In this document: in pieces, positions 52,937-64,000 of the stretch
Layout of the letters: each line of letters starts with the position of its first letter
How positions within the stretch are numbered: position 1 is the first letter of the stretch
Assembly (NCBI GenBank): GCA_950022295.1
Contig: OX465600.1
Location: 200,289,782 to 200,353,781, forward strand
DNA from: Bromus sterilis
Taxonomy: Eukaryota > Streptophyta > Magnoliopsida > Poales > Poaceae
Length of the DNA: 64,000 nucleotides
Reading direction: 5' to 3'
Translations under genes and position numbers: made by a program
Notes under the pieces: model-generated
Told to the model about the DNA's origin: nothing
The model's database searches: none
What the model saw: only the letters and a program-made list of their open reading frames with translations

Positions 52937-54658
52937 TTATTTTGGTTTGGATAGAATTCCTAAAGGTTCAACCGGAAGTTTGTGCTTCAGGATAGCAGGT
53001 TGTCTCAAGAAGATTTCATCAATTTCATTTCTTTCCTGCATATGAGTATCATTCTCGTGGTCCTCCATGTATTGTTGCAAAGGATCATTAGGGGGAATAG
53101 CAATAGAAGCAATACTTTCAGTAATTTTATCATCATTAGGTAATTCAGTACCACGAGGCTGCTTAGAGATCCTAGAAAAATTAAATTCATATGGCTCACC
53201 ATTGAATTCAACAGAAACTTTACATTTCTTGCAATCTATAATAGCTCCACAAGTTCTGAGAAAAGGTCTACCAAAAATAAGAGGACAAAAACTATCTTGC
53301 ACTGAACCAAGTACGAGAAAGTCGGTAGGATACTTTACGTTTCCGCATAGGACTTCAACATCTCTCACAATCCCAATAGGAGAGATAGTAGCTTTGTTTG
53401 GAAGATGAATAGTAGCATCAATCTCTTCGAGTTCACAGGGTGAAATCTCACCCATGATCTCTTGATAAAGCGAATAAGGAATCGTGCTAGCACTTGGTCC
53501 CAGATCGCATAGCCCGTAATAATTGTGATCTCCTATTTTAACAGATACAACTGGTGTACCTGAAATTGGGCTTTTATTCTTGGCTGTGACAATGTTAGTT
53601 GAAACAGCACAAAAATTTATAATAGAATATGAAACATCATTAGTAACTAAATCTTTAACCATAGCAACTTGAGGATCGACTCTGATCTGGTCCTCAGGTT
53701 CGCCTGTTCTCCTCTCACTTTTATTTATTATGCCTGTCACAAAAGAGTGCTCCCTTATTCTTGAAGGAAAAGGGGGTTGTTCATATATAACTGCAGGCAA
53801 AATAGGACCAGCAACGTGAATATAAATAGGCACTTCTTTGAAAGGCTTAAGGTGTTGATCCTTCTTCATCTTAGAAGAATCAACATGAGAGGCAAAGTTC
53901 TTACAAAAATCAATCATTAGATGGGAATCCAGACCAATCTTAGAGCAAAAGGTATTAAAATAATCAGTTTTCACATAGCTCTCAATATAATCATGCTCAT
54001 AATTTATAGCAGGTTCAATACCTTTATCAATTTCCCAGTCTTCAGTATTCTTCTCGATCCTTTCGATGTGATCCCATCTTTCTTCAACGCTCTTTGTCTG
54101 AAATACCCCGCTAGAGGAGGCATCCAACATTTCCTTATCCTGTTGAGAAAGCCTGGCATAAAAATTTGTAAGTATAATATCTTCGGGGAGCTTATGGATA
54201 GGACATTTGAACATTAGGGATTCAAGCCTCCCCCAAGCTTGAGAGATGCTCTCTCCGTCGTGAGACCTAAGGTTATAGATGTAATTCCTGTCTCGATGAA
54301 CTTCATGAAGAGGGTAAAACTTTGTATAAAAGAGAGACATAAGCTCTTCCCAATTAAGAGAATGTGAGTTATCGAGGAGCTTATACCAATCTGAAGCTTT
54401 GTACGTAAGCGATATGGAGAATAATTTCTTCATAACGAACTCCAGTGACACACCTTCAAGCTTGAATAATGAACACAATCGTGATAAATATAGCAAGTGT
54501 TCACCTGGATGTCTGTCTCCTGCATAGCGATTAGCTAAGACATAATCGATGATACCAGATGGTATCTTATAAGGCACAATTTCAGCAGGGTCAGGAGTGA
54601 CTACCTTAATAGTGGGGCGGCTCCCAAAGAACAACGATCCAAGAGTAGGGGTGTCCAT
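52937..54658 (-). CDS. Athila A gag-protease polyprotein
   Basis: 573-codon open frame starting 83 bases after the primer site. Gag core at about residues 80-190 (FKLEGVSLEFVMKKLFSISL, ASDWYKLLD, FYTKFYPLHEV, ESISQAWGRLESLMFKCP). Protease at about residues 360-470, with CDLGPSASTIPYSLY in place of D-S/T-G-A-S (Athila proteases commonly have DLG) and FGRPFLRTCGAIID near its end. It ends at TAA 52939-52937; the RT part (52930 onward) is in the same frame, so gag-pro and pol were one frame and the TAA is probably a mutation. No zinc knuckle is visible. Confidence 0.88.
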   Translation of the reverse strand: MDTPTLGSLFFGSRPTIKVVTPDPAEIVPYKIPSGIIDYVLANRYAGDRHPGEHLLYLSRLCSLFKLEGVSLEFVMKKLFSISLTYKASDWYKLLDNSHSLNWEELMSLFYTKFYPLHEVHRDRNYIYNLRSHDGESISQAWGRLESLMFKCPIHKLPEDIILTNFYARLSQQDKEMLDASSSGVFQTKSVEERWDHIERIEKNTEDWEIDKGIEPAINYEHDYIESYVKTDYFNTFCSKIGLDSHLMIDFCKNFASHVDSSKMKKDQHLKPFKEVPIYIHVAGPILPAVIYEQPPFPSRIREHSFVTGIINKSERRTGEPEDQIRVDPQVAMVKDLVTNDVSYSIINFCAVSTNIVTAKNKSPISGTPVVSVKIGDHNYYGLCDLGPSASTIPYSLYQEIMGEISPCELEEIDATIHLPNKATISPIGIVRDVEVLCGNVKYPTDFLVLGSVQDSFCPLIFGRPFLRTCGAIIDCKKCKVSVEFNGEPYEFNFSRISKQPRGTELPNDDKITESIASIAIPPNDPLQQYMEDHENDTHMQERNEIDEIFLRQPAILKHKLPVEPLGILSKPK

Positions 54659-54740
54659 AAGGACAAAAGCAACAATAGCAAAACTAAAAATAGAAATATA
54701 AAAATTTCCTTACCAGCTTCACTTACTAATAGCGCTACGC

Positions 54741-54758
54741 TCCCCGGCAACGGCGCCA
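54741..54758 (-). other. Primer-binding site, intact tRNA-Asp type
   Basis: TGGCGCCGTTGCCGGGGA on the - strand, 12 bases from the LTR end. It serves as reference for the degraded sites at 8781 and 15545. Confidence 0.9.
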
Positions 54759-54770
54759 GAAAACGGTACT

Positions 54771-55791
54771 TGATGACCCACAACCGTAAGGGATCTATTT
54801 CAGCGTTTTCGATAAGTAAGAGTGCCGAACCCAACGAGGAGCAGAAGGTAATAGCAAGTGACTTTGGCAAGGAGATAACTGCAAGCACTGAAAGATAACT
54901 TTTCAGGGGTTTTCTTGGTATAGGTAACAGGAAAGTAAAACGAGCAAAGTAAAAGACACTGGATAGTAATGAGTGGCCCAATCCTTTCTGAGCAAAGGAG
55001 AGGCCTAGCAACTGAACTTATAAAGTCTAAAGTGTTCTTGAGGACACACGGGAGAGGTAGTCATGTGCTTTCGCCATATTACGTATCGGTACTATGTGTT
55101 GTGTTGATAAGTGTTGAGTGGGTGGATCTATGCTAGTACACCCTCTAGACTAATATAAGTGCACTGTTATGGTTAAACACCTTGCAAGCATCCGCAAATA
55201 GAAGATAGTAATTAAGGCAAAAGCCTAACCATAGCAATACGATCGGTGATCCATTGTTCCCTTGTGCAAAAGCGTGCAAACTGGGGTTTAGGTTTCTGTC
55301 ACTCCGGCAACCCACCGTAAGCATTCTTTGTACACAATGTATTCCCCTAGGTCCTTGATAAGGCGAAGTGTTGACTGTTCGACTCACACAACACCACAAG
55401 GAGAATAACAACACAACTTAAATATCAAACAACACATATTACTTCAACATCACAGGGGCCTAGGCGCCCTCCTGGCGCGGCCAGGGTGGGGGCCGCGCCA
55501 GGTGGCCGCCTGGGCACCCTGTGGCCCCCCTCTGCTCGCTCTTTTGCGTGTCTTCGTGATCCTTCTGGAAAATAGACTTCGTCGATTTTCAGGTAATTTG
55601 GAGGTATTCTTCTTCAGCAACTCAACGTCCACTTTTTACCGCTGAATCCTGCGTCTGCTGCTTCGGCACCGGAAAGTTGCAAACTGTGTAAAATAGGCCA
55701 AAACAACATATAAATAGCATCATATCATGAAATATATCAATGAATAAGAAAGAATTACTATATAAAATAGTGATGCATTTTGGACGTATCA
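54771..55791 (-). mobile_element. 5' LTR of Athila A (1021 bp)
   Basis: On the - strand it starts TGATACGTCCAAAATGCATC at 55791 and ends GTGGGTCATCA at 54771. It contains the GC-rich hairpin at 55471-55502. GGAGT follows at 55792-55796, a TSD candidate that cannot be checked because the 3' end is missing. Confidence 0.82.
55471..55502. repeat. Perfect 12-bp GC-rich hairpin in the Athila A LTR
   Basis: CCTGGCGCGGCC (55471-55482) and GGCCGCGCCAGG (55491-55502) are exact reverse complements around an 8-base loop. Related blocks occur at about 10095-10165, 49790-49870 and 58118-58190. Confidence 0.85.
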
Positions 55792-57175
55792 GGAGTCATC
55801 CTGATGCTCCACAATACTGAGGGTAATTTTTCCTCCCAGCAACCCGGCGTCCTGTCCAAAGTAACGAAGAGTCGGGGTTTGATGCCTACAAGAAACTCTT
55901 GGTTCGACCTCTCGGCTAGTCCGTTGGTTTTTGGGTGAGCCACTGAAGCAAGGTCGAGTCGGATGTGTTATTTTTGACAGAATCTTTGCATTACTCCCTC
56001 TGACAGGTTAGACCCATTATCAGTGATGATGCTGTGGGGGTAACCGAATATGTATATTATCTTTTTCAAGAATTTGAGTGATGTCTCTGCATCACAATTG
56101 AAAACCGGCTCTGCCTCAACCCACTTGGTGAATTTTTCGACTGCCACCAGAAAATGTGTGTTCTTGTTAGGTGACCTTTTGAAAGGTCCCACCATATCAA
56201 GCCCCCACACCGCAAAGGGCCAAGTGATCGGGATCATTCTTAGTTCTTGAGCCGGCACGTGTGCTTGCTTTGAGTATTGTTGGCATCCATCACCCCTTCC
56301 TGACTATGTCCTCTGCATCTGCATGAGCTGTAAGCCAGTAGAATCCGTGTCTATAGGCTTTAGCTACCAGCGAACTAGAGCCGTCATGATGCCCGCAGTC
56401 TCTAGAGTGTATCTCATTGAGGATTTCTCTGCATTCTTCTGGTGACACACATCTCTGAAAAACGTCTGCAGGGCCTCGCCGATGTAGCTCACCATTGAGG
56501 ATCACAAGAGATTTTCTTCTCCTGACGATTTGTCTGGCTTCTACCTCATCAGCTGGAGGGTTTCCCCGGTTCTTGTAGTCAATATATGGTACAACCCATG
56601 AGGTGGTAGCATGTATTGCAGCAACCAGACCTGGTTCTGGCTCCGGCTCTGCTATGTCTTTCTCCGTGGGTATATGCACGGACGGATTTGTTAGGACGTC
56701 GAGGAACATATTTGATGGAACCGGCTTTTGTTGAGAGACGAGCCGGGACAAGGCATCCACAGCTTTGTTTAACTTACGTTCCACGCAGTCCACTTTGTAC
56801 CCAACAAAGAAACCGTCTTGTTTTTGTACCTCACGTCGGTAGGCCGCCATGGTAGCATCTTTGGAATTCCATCTTCCTGACACTTGCTGAGAAAGAAGGT
56901 CGGAATCGCCATAGCATCAGATCCGGCTTATGTTCATCTCACGGGCTAAGCGCAGCCCATGGAGTAGAGCCTCATATTCCGCTGCATTGTTGGTGCAAGT
57001 GAACTGTAGCTGCAAGACATAGCAAAATTATTCTCCTTTGGGGGTGGTGAGGACCACGCATGATCCTGACCCTTTTAGCTGCCGAATCCCATAGAAGTGC
57101 ATTTTCCAGTACTTGGTGATCGACTTCTCTGGAGTGATGTGCGAGATGATGATAGTGGTTTCTCGCCCTTCGTTG
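55792..57175 (-). pseudogene. Tat-3: aRNH and integrase fragment
   Basis: Same family as Tat-1, opposite orientation. 57140-56930 is aRNH (QLKGSGS, TTPKGE, CTNNAAEYEALLHGLRLARE). 56883-56290 is linker and HHCC region (AVDALSRL, SRDCGHHDGSSSLVAKAYRH), ending in TGA 56292-56290. 56258-55968 is the core: GLDMVGPFKRSPNK and IITDNGSN with the catalytic Asp kept. Past the stop at 55968 comes ASVAHPKTNG, breaking off at TPDTS where the Athila A LTR begins at 55791. The rest of integrase would have been beyond the lost 3' LTR of Athila A. Confidence 0.88.
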
Positions 57176-58453
57176 GTTACCCCAAGTGTAAGGTGAGATG
57201 TAGGATAGCAGCAAATTTCCCCTATGTAGAGGATAGGGTTATCTCCCGTAGGACTCCGACAATGATAAGTATGTGGTTCGGCAAGTGATGTGTCGTCTCA
57301 AAAGAATCACTTGCTTCTCCTAGACCTGCACACGACACAAATAACTTTGCTCCCAACGAAGTTCAGAGAGGGATAATGATAATGATAGAAACGGAAAGTA
57401 AAAGCTAGAAAAGCAAATACGCATGTAAACAATGATGAGAATATGGACCGGGGTCCCGTGATGTTCACTAGTGATGTCTCTCTCCCAAAAGACGATAAAA
57501 CTGCTATGCGAGGTGAACAAATTACAGATGGGCAATTGATAGGATTATAAACGCACCACAATGCTAACTATACTACAAAATAAAGGAAGAGGCTCATAAG
57601 CATGGGAAGTACGCTAAAATAAGTAGACCAAAATCCAACTGCATCTACTACTAATAATTTACCTTGAGATATCTATCCAGAACATCTCGCTAGTATTAAG
57701 TTGTGAGCCCACCCAAAGTGTAAACCCAAAGCAACAGACAACTGCATTAAAAGAACTTTGCGTAAAGTAAACAATCCTTGCAACCGCGGTTACAAGCACC
57801 GTTGTTTTCCCCCTTGTGGCCACATCACATCCCCTAGATTCATGTTTCTGTCACTCAAGCGTGTTATCAGGGGGCATGAACCGACAATAGAGCATAACGT
57901 TCCCTCTTGGAGTTACTACCTACTACTTGGCCAAAGCAATAAACAGCAACGGAGAACATGCAAGAATTACTTAGGAACAAGAATATAAGAGAGAAGAACC
58001 AAATATATTACTATATCACTGAGCGCGTGGTTCGAGATCGTGAAAAAGGGTTCTGTCTTCAGAAGTTTCACGTCACGGGAGATATATAGGCGAAGGGGGG
58101 CAGCTAGTGGGGCCACCAGCGGTCCAGGCGCCCCCTGGCGCGGCAAAGCCCTAGGATGCGCCAGCTAGGCGCCTGGGGCCCTGGTGGGTCCCACCTGGTC
58201 CCCCTTCGGGATTCCGGAAGGTTCCTTCACACTGATTTATTATTTGATTTTCCTGAATGTTTTGAGCACTTTTAATATGGGGGAAAACTGAAATAAAAAA
58301 CAGCAGAAAACAGAAACTGGCACTAGGGTGCACTGAGTTAATAGGTTAGTCGAAATATGATAAAAATGTATGAAAGTGTATCTAGATCATAGCAATATCA
58401 CACAAAACATGCATGGAGCAAGCAGACATTATCGATACGTTTGGGACATATCA
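57176..58453 (-). mobile_element. Athila 3' LTR (about 1.28 kb), cut by Tat-3
   Basis: On the - strand it starts TGATATGTCCCAAACGTATC at 58453, next to a PPT, and runs to about 57176, where Tat-3 begins. It shares long stretches with 8809-10428 and 10429-11150 (ACAAGCACCGTTGTTTTC, TATCTATCCAGAACATCTCG). The GC-rich block is at 58118-58190. Confidence 0.8.
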
Positions 58454-59888
58454 ACATCCCCAAGCTTAATTCATGCTCGTCCTCCAGTAGGTAAATGATA
58501 ACAAGCATAATTTCTGTGGTGACATGCTAGCAACCATATAAGAACTTTGAAAAGTAAAGCAATCAAGGTATGTGATTCAATCCAAATCATAACATGCAAG
58601 AGTCTATATTAGCATTGAAACAAGTAACAAAAGAACATTAGATGCAAGATCTCTCGCTGTCCGTGACTCGAATGTCTCCAAATGGTGTTTGCGTGCAAGA
58701 AAGGGGACAGGGAATACGAGAAAAATGTATTTTTTGTTGAAAACTCAATCTACTAAAGTTTCACACTTGGTCTTCTTTGGAATCTTATCTTGACTCGTCC
58801 CCAGACCACTAGCCAGGTGCAAGTCAATTTTATGCACTTCTTTTGGATATCTTTAGCACTCATGCAATGGATGAGGGTAAGCACGAGAGTTGACACTTTG
58901 GATGGCAAAGAAACAAATATGGTGGAGGAGGAAGACAAAAGGTGAGAAAGGATCACATCAATCAGGACAATCATAGGAGAGAAGGCCAAATGGTAGATAT
59001 GATGTGAGGAGTATGGATTGCCATGCAACGGATGCACATATGAGCTAAAAAGCTCTCCAATGGAACTAGTGGGGGGGCATCTAACTTGCTCGCTCATGAA
59101 GACCTAGAGCTCTTTTGAGGAGGCTCATCCTTGCAATATGCAACCCAAGTTCTATAGTGTGCAGGTCCCCACAGAGCTATATGCATGAATGATCATCTCT
59201 ATGGAGTACAAGGATAAGGGGGAGTACTAGTGTGGATCTTTCAAAAGGATAGAAGTGTTTCCCCTTTCTCTCTTTTTATTTCCTTTTTCTCTTTTTTGTA
59301 TATTTTTGTATTTTTTTGGTGGCCTCAATGGCTCTTTCTATTTAACTCTCGTTTGTCCTCTTTGAGATCTTTTATTTTGTCCACTTTGGGATGTTTTCCT
59401 CACTTAAGGGAAACACTCTAATTTACCAGAGGGTATAGAAGATCTTTCACACTTTACAAGGTACTCAAATCATAAAGAAGATGTAGCTATCATGATGTAT
59501 GCAATGTATGCCACTGCCAGTGTAGAAGGAACATGTATGACATGAAGATCAAGTCATGAAGAGGTGGATGTTGCATGGAAATATATCTCGGAAAGGCTAT
59601 GGAAATGCCTTGAAAGGTAGGTATGGTGGCTGTTTTGAGGGAAGATATATGGAGGATTATGATGACAGAGCATATCATGCAAAGAGTTTGGATGTACCGG
59701 CGAAGGTGGCCTCCAATTCCCAGAGTGAGAAGAAGGCAATGAATGGCACGGAAGAGGCTAGAAAATATGAGGAGGTAGAAGGTTCAACTTTCAATACTTA
59801 CATTATTCCGAAGAACTCATGTACTTATTATCTGTAACTCTCAATCTAATAAGGAGGTTCACAAAGAGACAAGTACCCCGAGGAGGAG
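58454..59888 (-). other. Athila PPT and non-coding interior
   Basis: PPT AGCTTGGGGATGT on the - strand (58466-58454) next to the LTR. The rest is non-coding; 59330-59885 is collinear with 5530-6150 in the non-autonomous element. The 114-codon frame at 59097-58753 has no motif. The upstream part is cut by the LTR fragment at 59889. Confidence 0.75.
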
Positions 59889-60166
59889 TGTAAGGCCCGA
59901 TATGCGGTACTAGTCCAGATCTAGATGTTTCCATCCAGATCCAGGGACGAAGCACACATCGGTCCCACCGTGACATATGACGAAGTCATATGCCCCGGTT
60001 TTCCAACATGATATCACAACATTACAGCTACAAGGATACAACATCTCATACAATCGGCATACAACTGCCTTAAGACAATACATCAGCGGAAGATACATGT
60101 CTGAGTACAAACTACAATCATATGCCTAGTGGAAAAGGTAAAACACACCATTCCCATGTCCAAACG
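59889..60166 (-). mobile_element. 3' end fragment of a 4.4 kb-type LTR
   Basis: Collinear with 11151-11415 of the solo LTR (GATATGCGGTACTAGTCCAG, CAACATGATATCACAACATT). It keeps TGTAAGGCCC at its outer end. The sequence breaks off at 60166, where the same family starts again in the other direction; the rest probably lies beyond 64000. Confidence 0.85.
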
Positions 60167-63100
60167 TGTAACAACCCAGGTTTCAAAAAGAAATAAAAAA
60201 ATTGTTTCCGGTGTGAATTGTTTGATTGTCTGATTTGTTTCCGGTGTTTGCATCCCCGATTTATCGATCGGCAATTATTTCCCCCCCTCTTATCTCGTAC
60301 CGGACGGAGACCGACTCTTGCCACCCTGACACTCGACCTTTGCGACACCGGGTTTCATCCGATCACCGTCAAGAAAACCGCACGAGACCAGCCGCAGCCA
60401 ACGGAGCAAAAAACCCCGTTTAATAAGTAAATGAGATATTTTTATAGCGTGCTAGAAAGTGTTCTCAGAACGGTTCCAACGCGAGGTGAATGCCGCCGGC
60501 TCGATGCGTTGATCGCGCAGTTCGAAGTTTTACCCGAATCGGAGGTCCTGCGGACCCTAGGCAGTCAGAAACTTAAACACAGCACGCGCGAGAGAAAAAC
60601 CGGGAATGTTTTTGCAAACTTCCAGCCACCTTGGCTATATAAAGACCACCACTCTCCCACCCCTTTCTAGGGTTTCCCTAGCCTAAAAATTGCAGCCACC
60701 CCCCTGGAAAATTGCCAGATCTGCCCAATAACCCCTCAAATCCCGAAACCCTAATTTCCAAGGGATTTTGGCTGTCCGATCGCAAGATCAGTGGCCTAGA
60801 AGGCGCCACCTCATCGCCTCGGAGCTCCAGCCAGCAGCCACCGCGCCCCGGGCCGCGCGGGCCTGCTACCGCCGCCGCTGGGCCCGAACCGCGCCGCAGC
60901 CAACCCGCAGGTCACCTCCGGCCAGCCGCCGTGTCGGCTCCTCTCCTCCCCCGTCGTGCTTTTCTCCCTCTCACTCACCTCCTCAGCTCTTCTCCTCCAG
61001 GAAGCCCGCCGGCCTTCCTCGTTGTTCGCCGTCGGCCGCCATGAAGCCCAAGGAGAGCTCAAGCCGCCGCCCTCTGGACCATGGCCGCCGCGCCACCCTG
61101 CCCCCTCCGGCGCTGGATCCCGCCTCCAACCGCACCTCGTCAGCCTCCCCGCGACCCCCTGCGCCGCCTTGTGCTCGCCGGAGCACCGTTGGAAGCCCGC
61201 CGGCCGCCGCCCTAGCCGGACCGGATCTGGATCGTTATCCATCCGCCACCGCGACGTGGTGGTCCGGCCTGCCAGGTCACGGCGGCCCAAGTCCCTCTAG
61301 CCGCGCTCAACGGCCAGATGGGTTCGGCCCATGGTGACCTGAGATCCAGCCCGTGTCTTTTTTTTCCTGACCCTGTGTTATTTTTGCTAAGTCTGTTAAT
61401 ATTGTTGCTGTATTCATTTTTTCCATGTAGTTTACGAGTAAATGGTAGATCGGATCACGTTGCGCCCAAAAGGAAATCTTTTTAGAATTGTGTATACTTC
61501 AATCCATCTTTTGTGAGAATTTTGATTTGAGGTCACATTGATGTTGAAAATCTGTGTTGAAGTGGGCATCAGACTGTTAACTACTATTATTTGTTGTTAG
61601 TGTGATGTTTCTATTATTTTATTGCAAGTTTGCTTGATGATTGTGACACATCCATGAGGACTATTGCATTGATTCTTGTTGCATACTGTTAAGCATCATG
61701 TTTACTTTCATTATATGTATTGCATTGTCATGTTTACATTCCTAGTCATAGTTATGTTTAGCTCCAAAGTTTCTATGCCACTGTTTTCGACAGCCACCTC
61801 TGTGTTTCTCTAAGTCTTTAACTTTCCGATGTCATGTTGCACGGTTAATATCTTTTGATCTGTGATGCGTATGACCTTGATTCTTGTTTGTACCTGATCA
61901 TCATCATTCCTACTCCATGCTCATATATTGCTATGTCATGTTGCTGCACATTTGCATATAGTTTACCCCTGTTTGTACAACATCAAAATAACAGTTTCTA
62001 CCCTGTTTTCCTGATTTTCACTATGTCCTAGACCAGTAATGTTTTATTGCTTCTTGTGTTTCTTATAACTAGTGAACCATGATGCCTATTTTCATGATTC
62101 CTTTTGGAATGACTTTCCTTCCATTTCTACTTTAGTTGCATATCATTTTTGAGTACTTTTCCAACCTTTTGCTTGTTTATTTGTTGCTCTAAAGTGTGCT
62201 ACCTGATTTTGGCAGATTGTGTGCATAACTTGTTTTGCTTGTATCTTTTTAAACGTAACTCCGTTTGGACTGTTCTTTATATGTACTTTGTTTTTATGCT
62301 ATTGTTTGTTGTTGTTAACAAACCTAAAATATGGTTTAGGGAAGAACAGTACCAAATGCTTAAATCATCGTGGGGCACTTATTGGCATGCCATGTTTAGG
62401 TTCTGCCTCACTTAAATTGACTATCATATATAGTTTACTTTATGATTCACCTCTTGCCATGTTTGTGTGCTATGCCATGCATGAGTGAGATGCCACGTTA
62501 GGAACCTTTTCTCATGTTGTGTAGCGAAGAAACTTGAACAATCTATAAATGTGTTGTATCGTCGCGTGTGACGAGTACTCCACTTAACCTGTTAGTAACC
62601 GCTCTCGACGGTAGGTGCGATGCCTCGTGTTGCCTTCTTGTTGATTCTTGCTCGTGTTTGCCTCGTAATAATAGAGTTCTTGCTCGTTGATTGCTTCCAT
62701 TGTTTACCATCATGAGTGCTCTCAGGGTTACCCTTCGTTGATGATGCGAGCTTGCGATCGACTTCACCTTCGGATCGTCTTCTCATCAGGTAAGGGGGAG
62801 CATATATCATGCTTATAACTTTCAGCTCACTCGCGCCTAGGTTTAGGATAGAACGATTGCTTGATCCTACCACTTCTTATTCATGCCTCTCAAATAAACC
62901 CAAACAGCCATGTCCTCCACATCCCAGCAAACCTTGTTCGGCTATGTTACTATTGCTCGTTGCTCAGGCACTACTTAGTATGCATGCTAGGATGTTATCA
63001 ACTGTTATCCTGTTACTCCTTGGATTGGGCTATCACATTATTATATTGTTGTGGATGATATGATTATTATAATGTTGACTATATTCGACGAAGGATGGAA

Positions 63101-64000
63101 GGTCTAGGCTATCTCGCCCCGACGCTTTGTTCCATTCGAGTCACCTAGGACCCGAGTCCTAGGTATTGTGTCTCTTGACGAGCGTGCCTAACCGCGTGTC
63201 GGATTTTATAGGGTCTCCTTTTCTTACAAAGCTAACTTCAAACATTTCTAGTGGTGTCCCAAGCTGATTTACCATTTGAAACCATGTGTGTGTCTGTCGG
63301 GTCGCTCCTAGCAGACTTTCTTTAAAACAACCCGGACCAGTGGGTACATGGTTTCCCTGTTGGTCCACCTTTGACCGGCGAGGGCCCGGGACCTCTCGTG
63401 AGGTGTCCCGGCAACCCAAACCCTGTTGAGACGGAAAAGGCCGATCTAGGGAGCGGCCGGCTTTTGGATTGGATGTCGACTCCCCGGGGGCCACCCGGAT
63501 TTGTTCGTTGTTAGCTAGAGGGACATGTCGTTTCGGATCTCTCAGGACGAAATCATAAAATGGCTTCCTGTGATGGGTAGAAACTGAGAGAGATGGGCGT
63601 GCGTGCGGAGCTTTGTAATGGGTAGTTGGTACACCCCTGCAGGGTTAAATCTTTTCGAGAAGCCGTGTCCACGGTTATGGACGACTTGAGACCTACTACT
63701 TGTTCATAGACAACAACAACTGAGATAATCCTAATAATTTGATCAACGTGTGTGTGTGCCTTGACTTCTTCTTCTTCGTCGGGACGCGAAGGGGAGGACA
63801 AGGATAGGATAGGTGTTATGCTTGCGTAAGTAGTTGATAGCAAGACTTATTGGAGGCGATTCCTCATCGAATGCTTGGTTCTCATCTTACCCTAAAATAG
63901 ACCGTTATCCACTCATATAATGCTAGTGCGTTTGCAAACTCACCACTACCTGCCATCTTACCCGTGAGAAGATAGTTACCAGACTTTTCATATATTCTCA
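60167..64000 (+). mobile_element. Start of a 4.4 kb-type LTR, + strand, runs off the window
   Basis: Starts TGTAACAACCCAGG and is the reverse complement of 15528 down to about 11590. TATA box at 60635-60644, GC-rich island at about 60780-61330 (its 189-codon and 159-codon frames are artefacts), AT-rich part 61340-62540, donor-like CAGGTAAGG at 62787. About 430 more bases are expected after the window end. Whether an element or a solo LTR follows cannot be seen. Confidence 0.85.
60635..60644 (+). promoter_or_regulatory. LTR promoter TATA box
   Basis: CTATATAAAG 468 bases into the LTR, directly before the GC-rich island, matching the box of the solo LTR at 15062-15054. Confidence 0.65.

Larger units (their letters stand above)
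49124..55791 (-). mobile_element. Athila element A, - strand, 3'-truncated
   Basis: On the - strand: 5' LTR (55791-54771), intact tRNA-Asp primer site (54758-54741), gag-protease (54658-52937), pol (52930-49981), spacer, accessory ORF (49634-49128). The sequence changes to chromovirus P LTR four bases after the accessory stop codon, so PPT and 3' LTR are gone. Its 5' LTR start lies within Tat-3 integrase, which it probably hit. Confidence 0.9.

Noticed and set aside
54601..55011. 136-codon - frame across the Athila LTR end
   Set aside because: It spans LTR, primer site and leader, so it is an untranslated region rather than a gene.
58753..59097. 114-codon - frame
   Set aside because: Non-coding Athila interior with no motif; no matching frame was identified in the related interior at 5-7 kb.

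Overview
This window is a stack of nested plant LTR retrotransposons, mostly broken, and I find no host gene, rRNA, tRNA or CRISPR array in it. Every stretch longer than a few hundred bases carries Ty3/Gypsy polyprotein remains, very long LTRs, or the AT-rich non-coding interior of such elements. The mix (Athila-type elements primed by tRNA-Asp, Tat-type elements with a second archaeal-type RNase H, and Tekay/Del-type chromoviruses with LTRs above 4 kb primed by initiator tRNA-Met) points to a large grass genome. The non-autonomous Athila-type interior at 5-9 kb resembles repeats I associate with Triticeae (wheat, barley, rye, Aegilops). That species-level call rests on recognition, not on a search.

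Layout: 1-4951, 3' half of a Tat element on the + strand (Tat-1: pol remains, minisatellite, antisense B3-like ORF, 3' LTR). 4952-10428, a non-autonomous Athila-like element on the - strand with one intact 356-codon ORF. 10429-15563, pieces of an Athila LTR and its primer site on the + strand, split by a 4.4 kb solo LTR (11151-15528). 15564-17247, the 5' end of another Tat element on the - strand. 17250-17655, a Tat protease-region fragment on the + strand. 17656-18245, unassigned. 18246-23964, a 5'-truncated Tat element on the - strand (Tat-2), built like Tat-1. 23965-49123, a chromovirus on the + strand (element P) split by a complete 18.7 kb chromovirus on the - strand (element M, 28056-46732, TSD CAACT), itself split by a 4.8 kb solo LTR in the opposite direction (35755-40573, TSD GTGTA). 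49124-55791, an Athila element on the - strand (gag-pro, pol, coiled-coil accessory ORF, 5' LTR). 55792-57175, a third Tat pol fragment on the - strand. 57176-59888, an Athila 3' LTR plus interior on the - strand. 59889-64000, two oppositely oriented pieces of the same 4.4 kb LTR family as 11151-15528.

The most interesting system is an extra gene carried antisense by both Tat elements, between pol and the 3' LTR. In each copy it has its own TATA box about 75 bases upstream of the ATG, a basic Gly/Arg-rich N terminus, a region with the layout of a plant B3 DNA-binding domain, and an acidic Ser-rich tail. Both copies are broken by stops, but the conserved B3-like landmarks keep identical codon spacing. 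A retrotransposon that carries its own promoter-driven, possibly DNA-binding protein in reverse orientation deserves a proper family search.

Next in interest are the two nested insertions with exact target-site duplications, where removing the insert on paper puts the host polyprotein halves back in register; conserved exon-like segments and splice-donor-like sites inside the long chromoviral LTRs; and a perfect 12-bp GC-rich hairpin in an Athila LTR.
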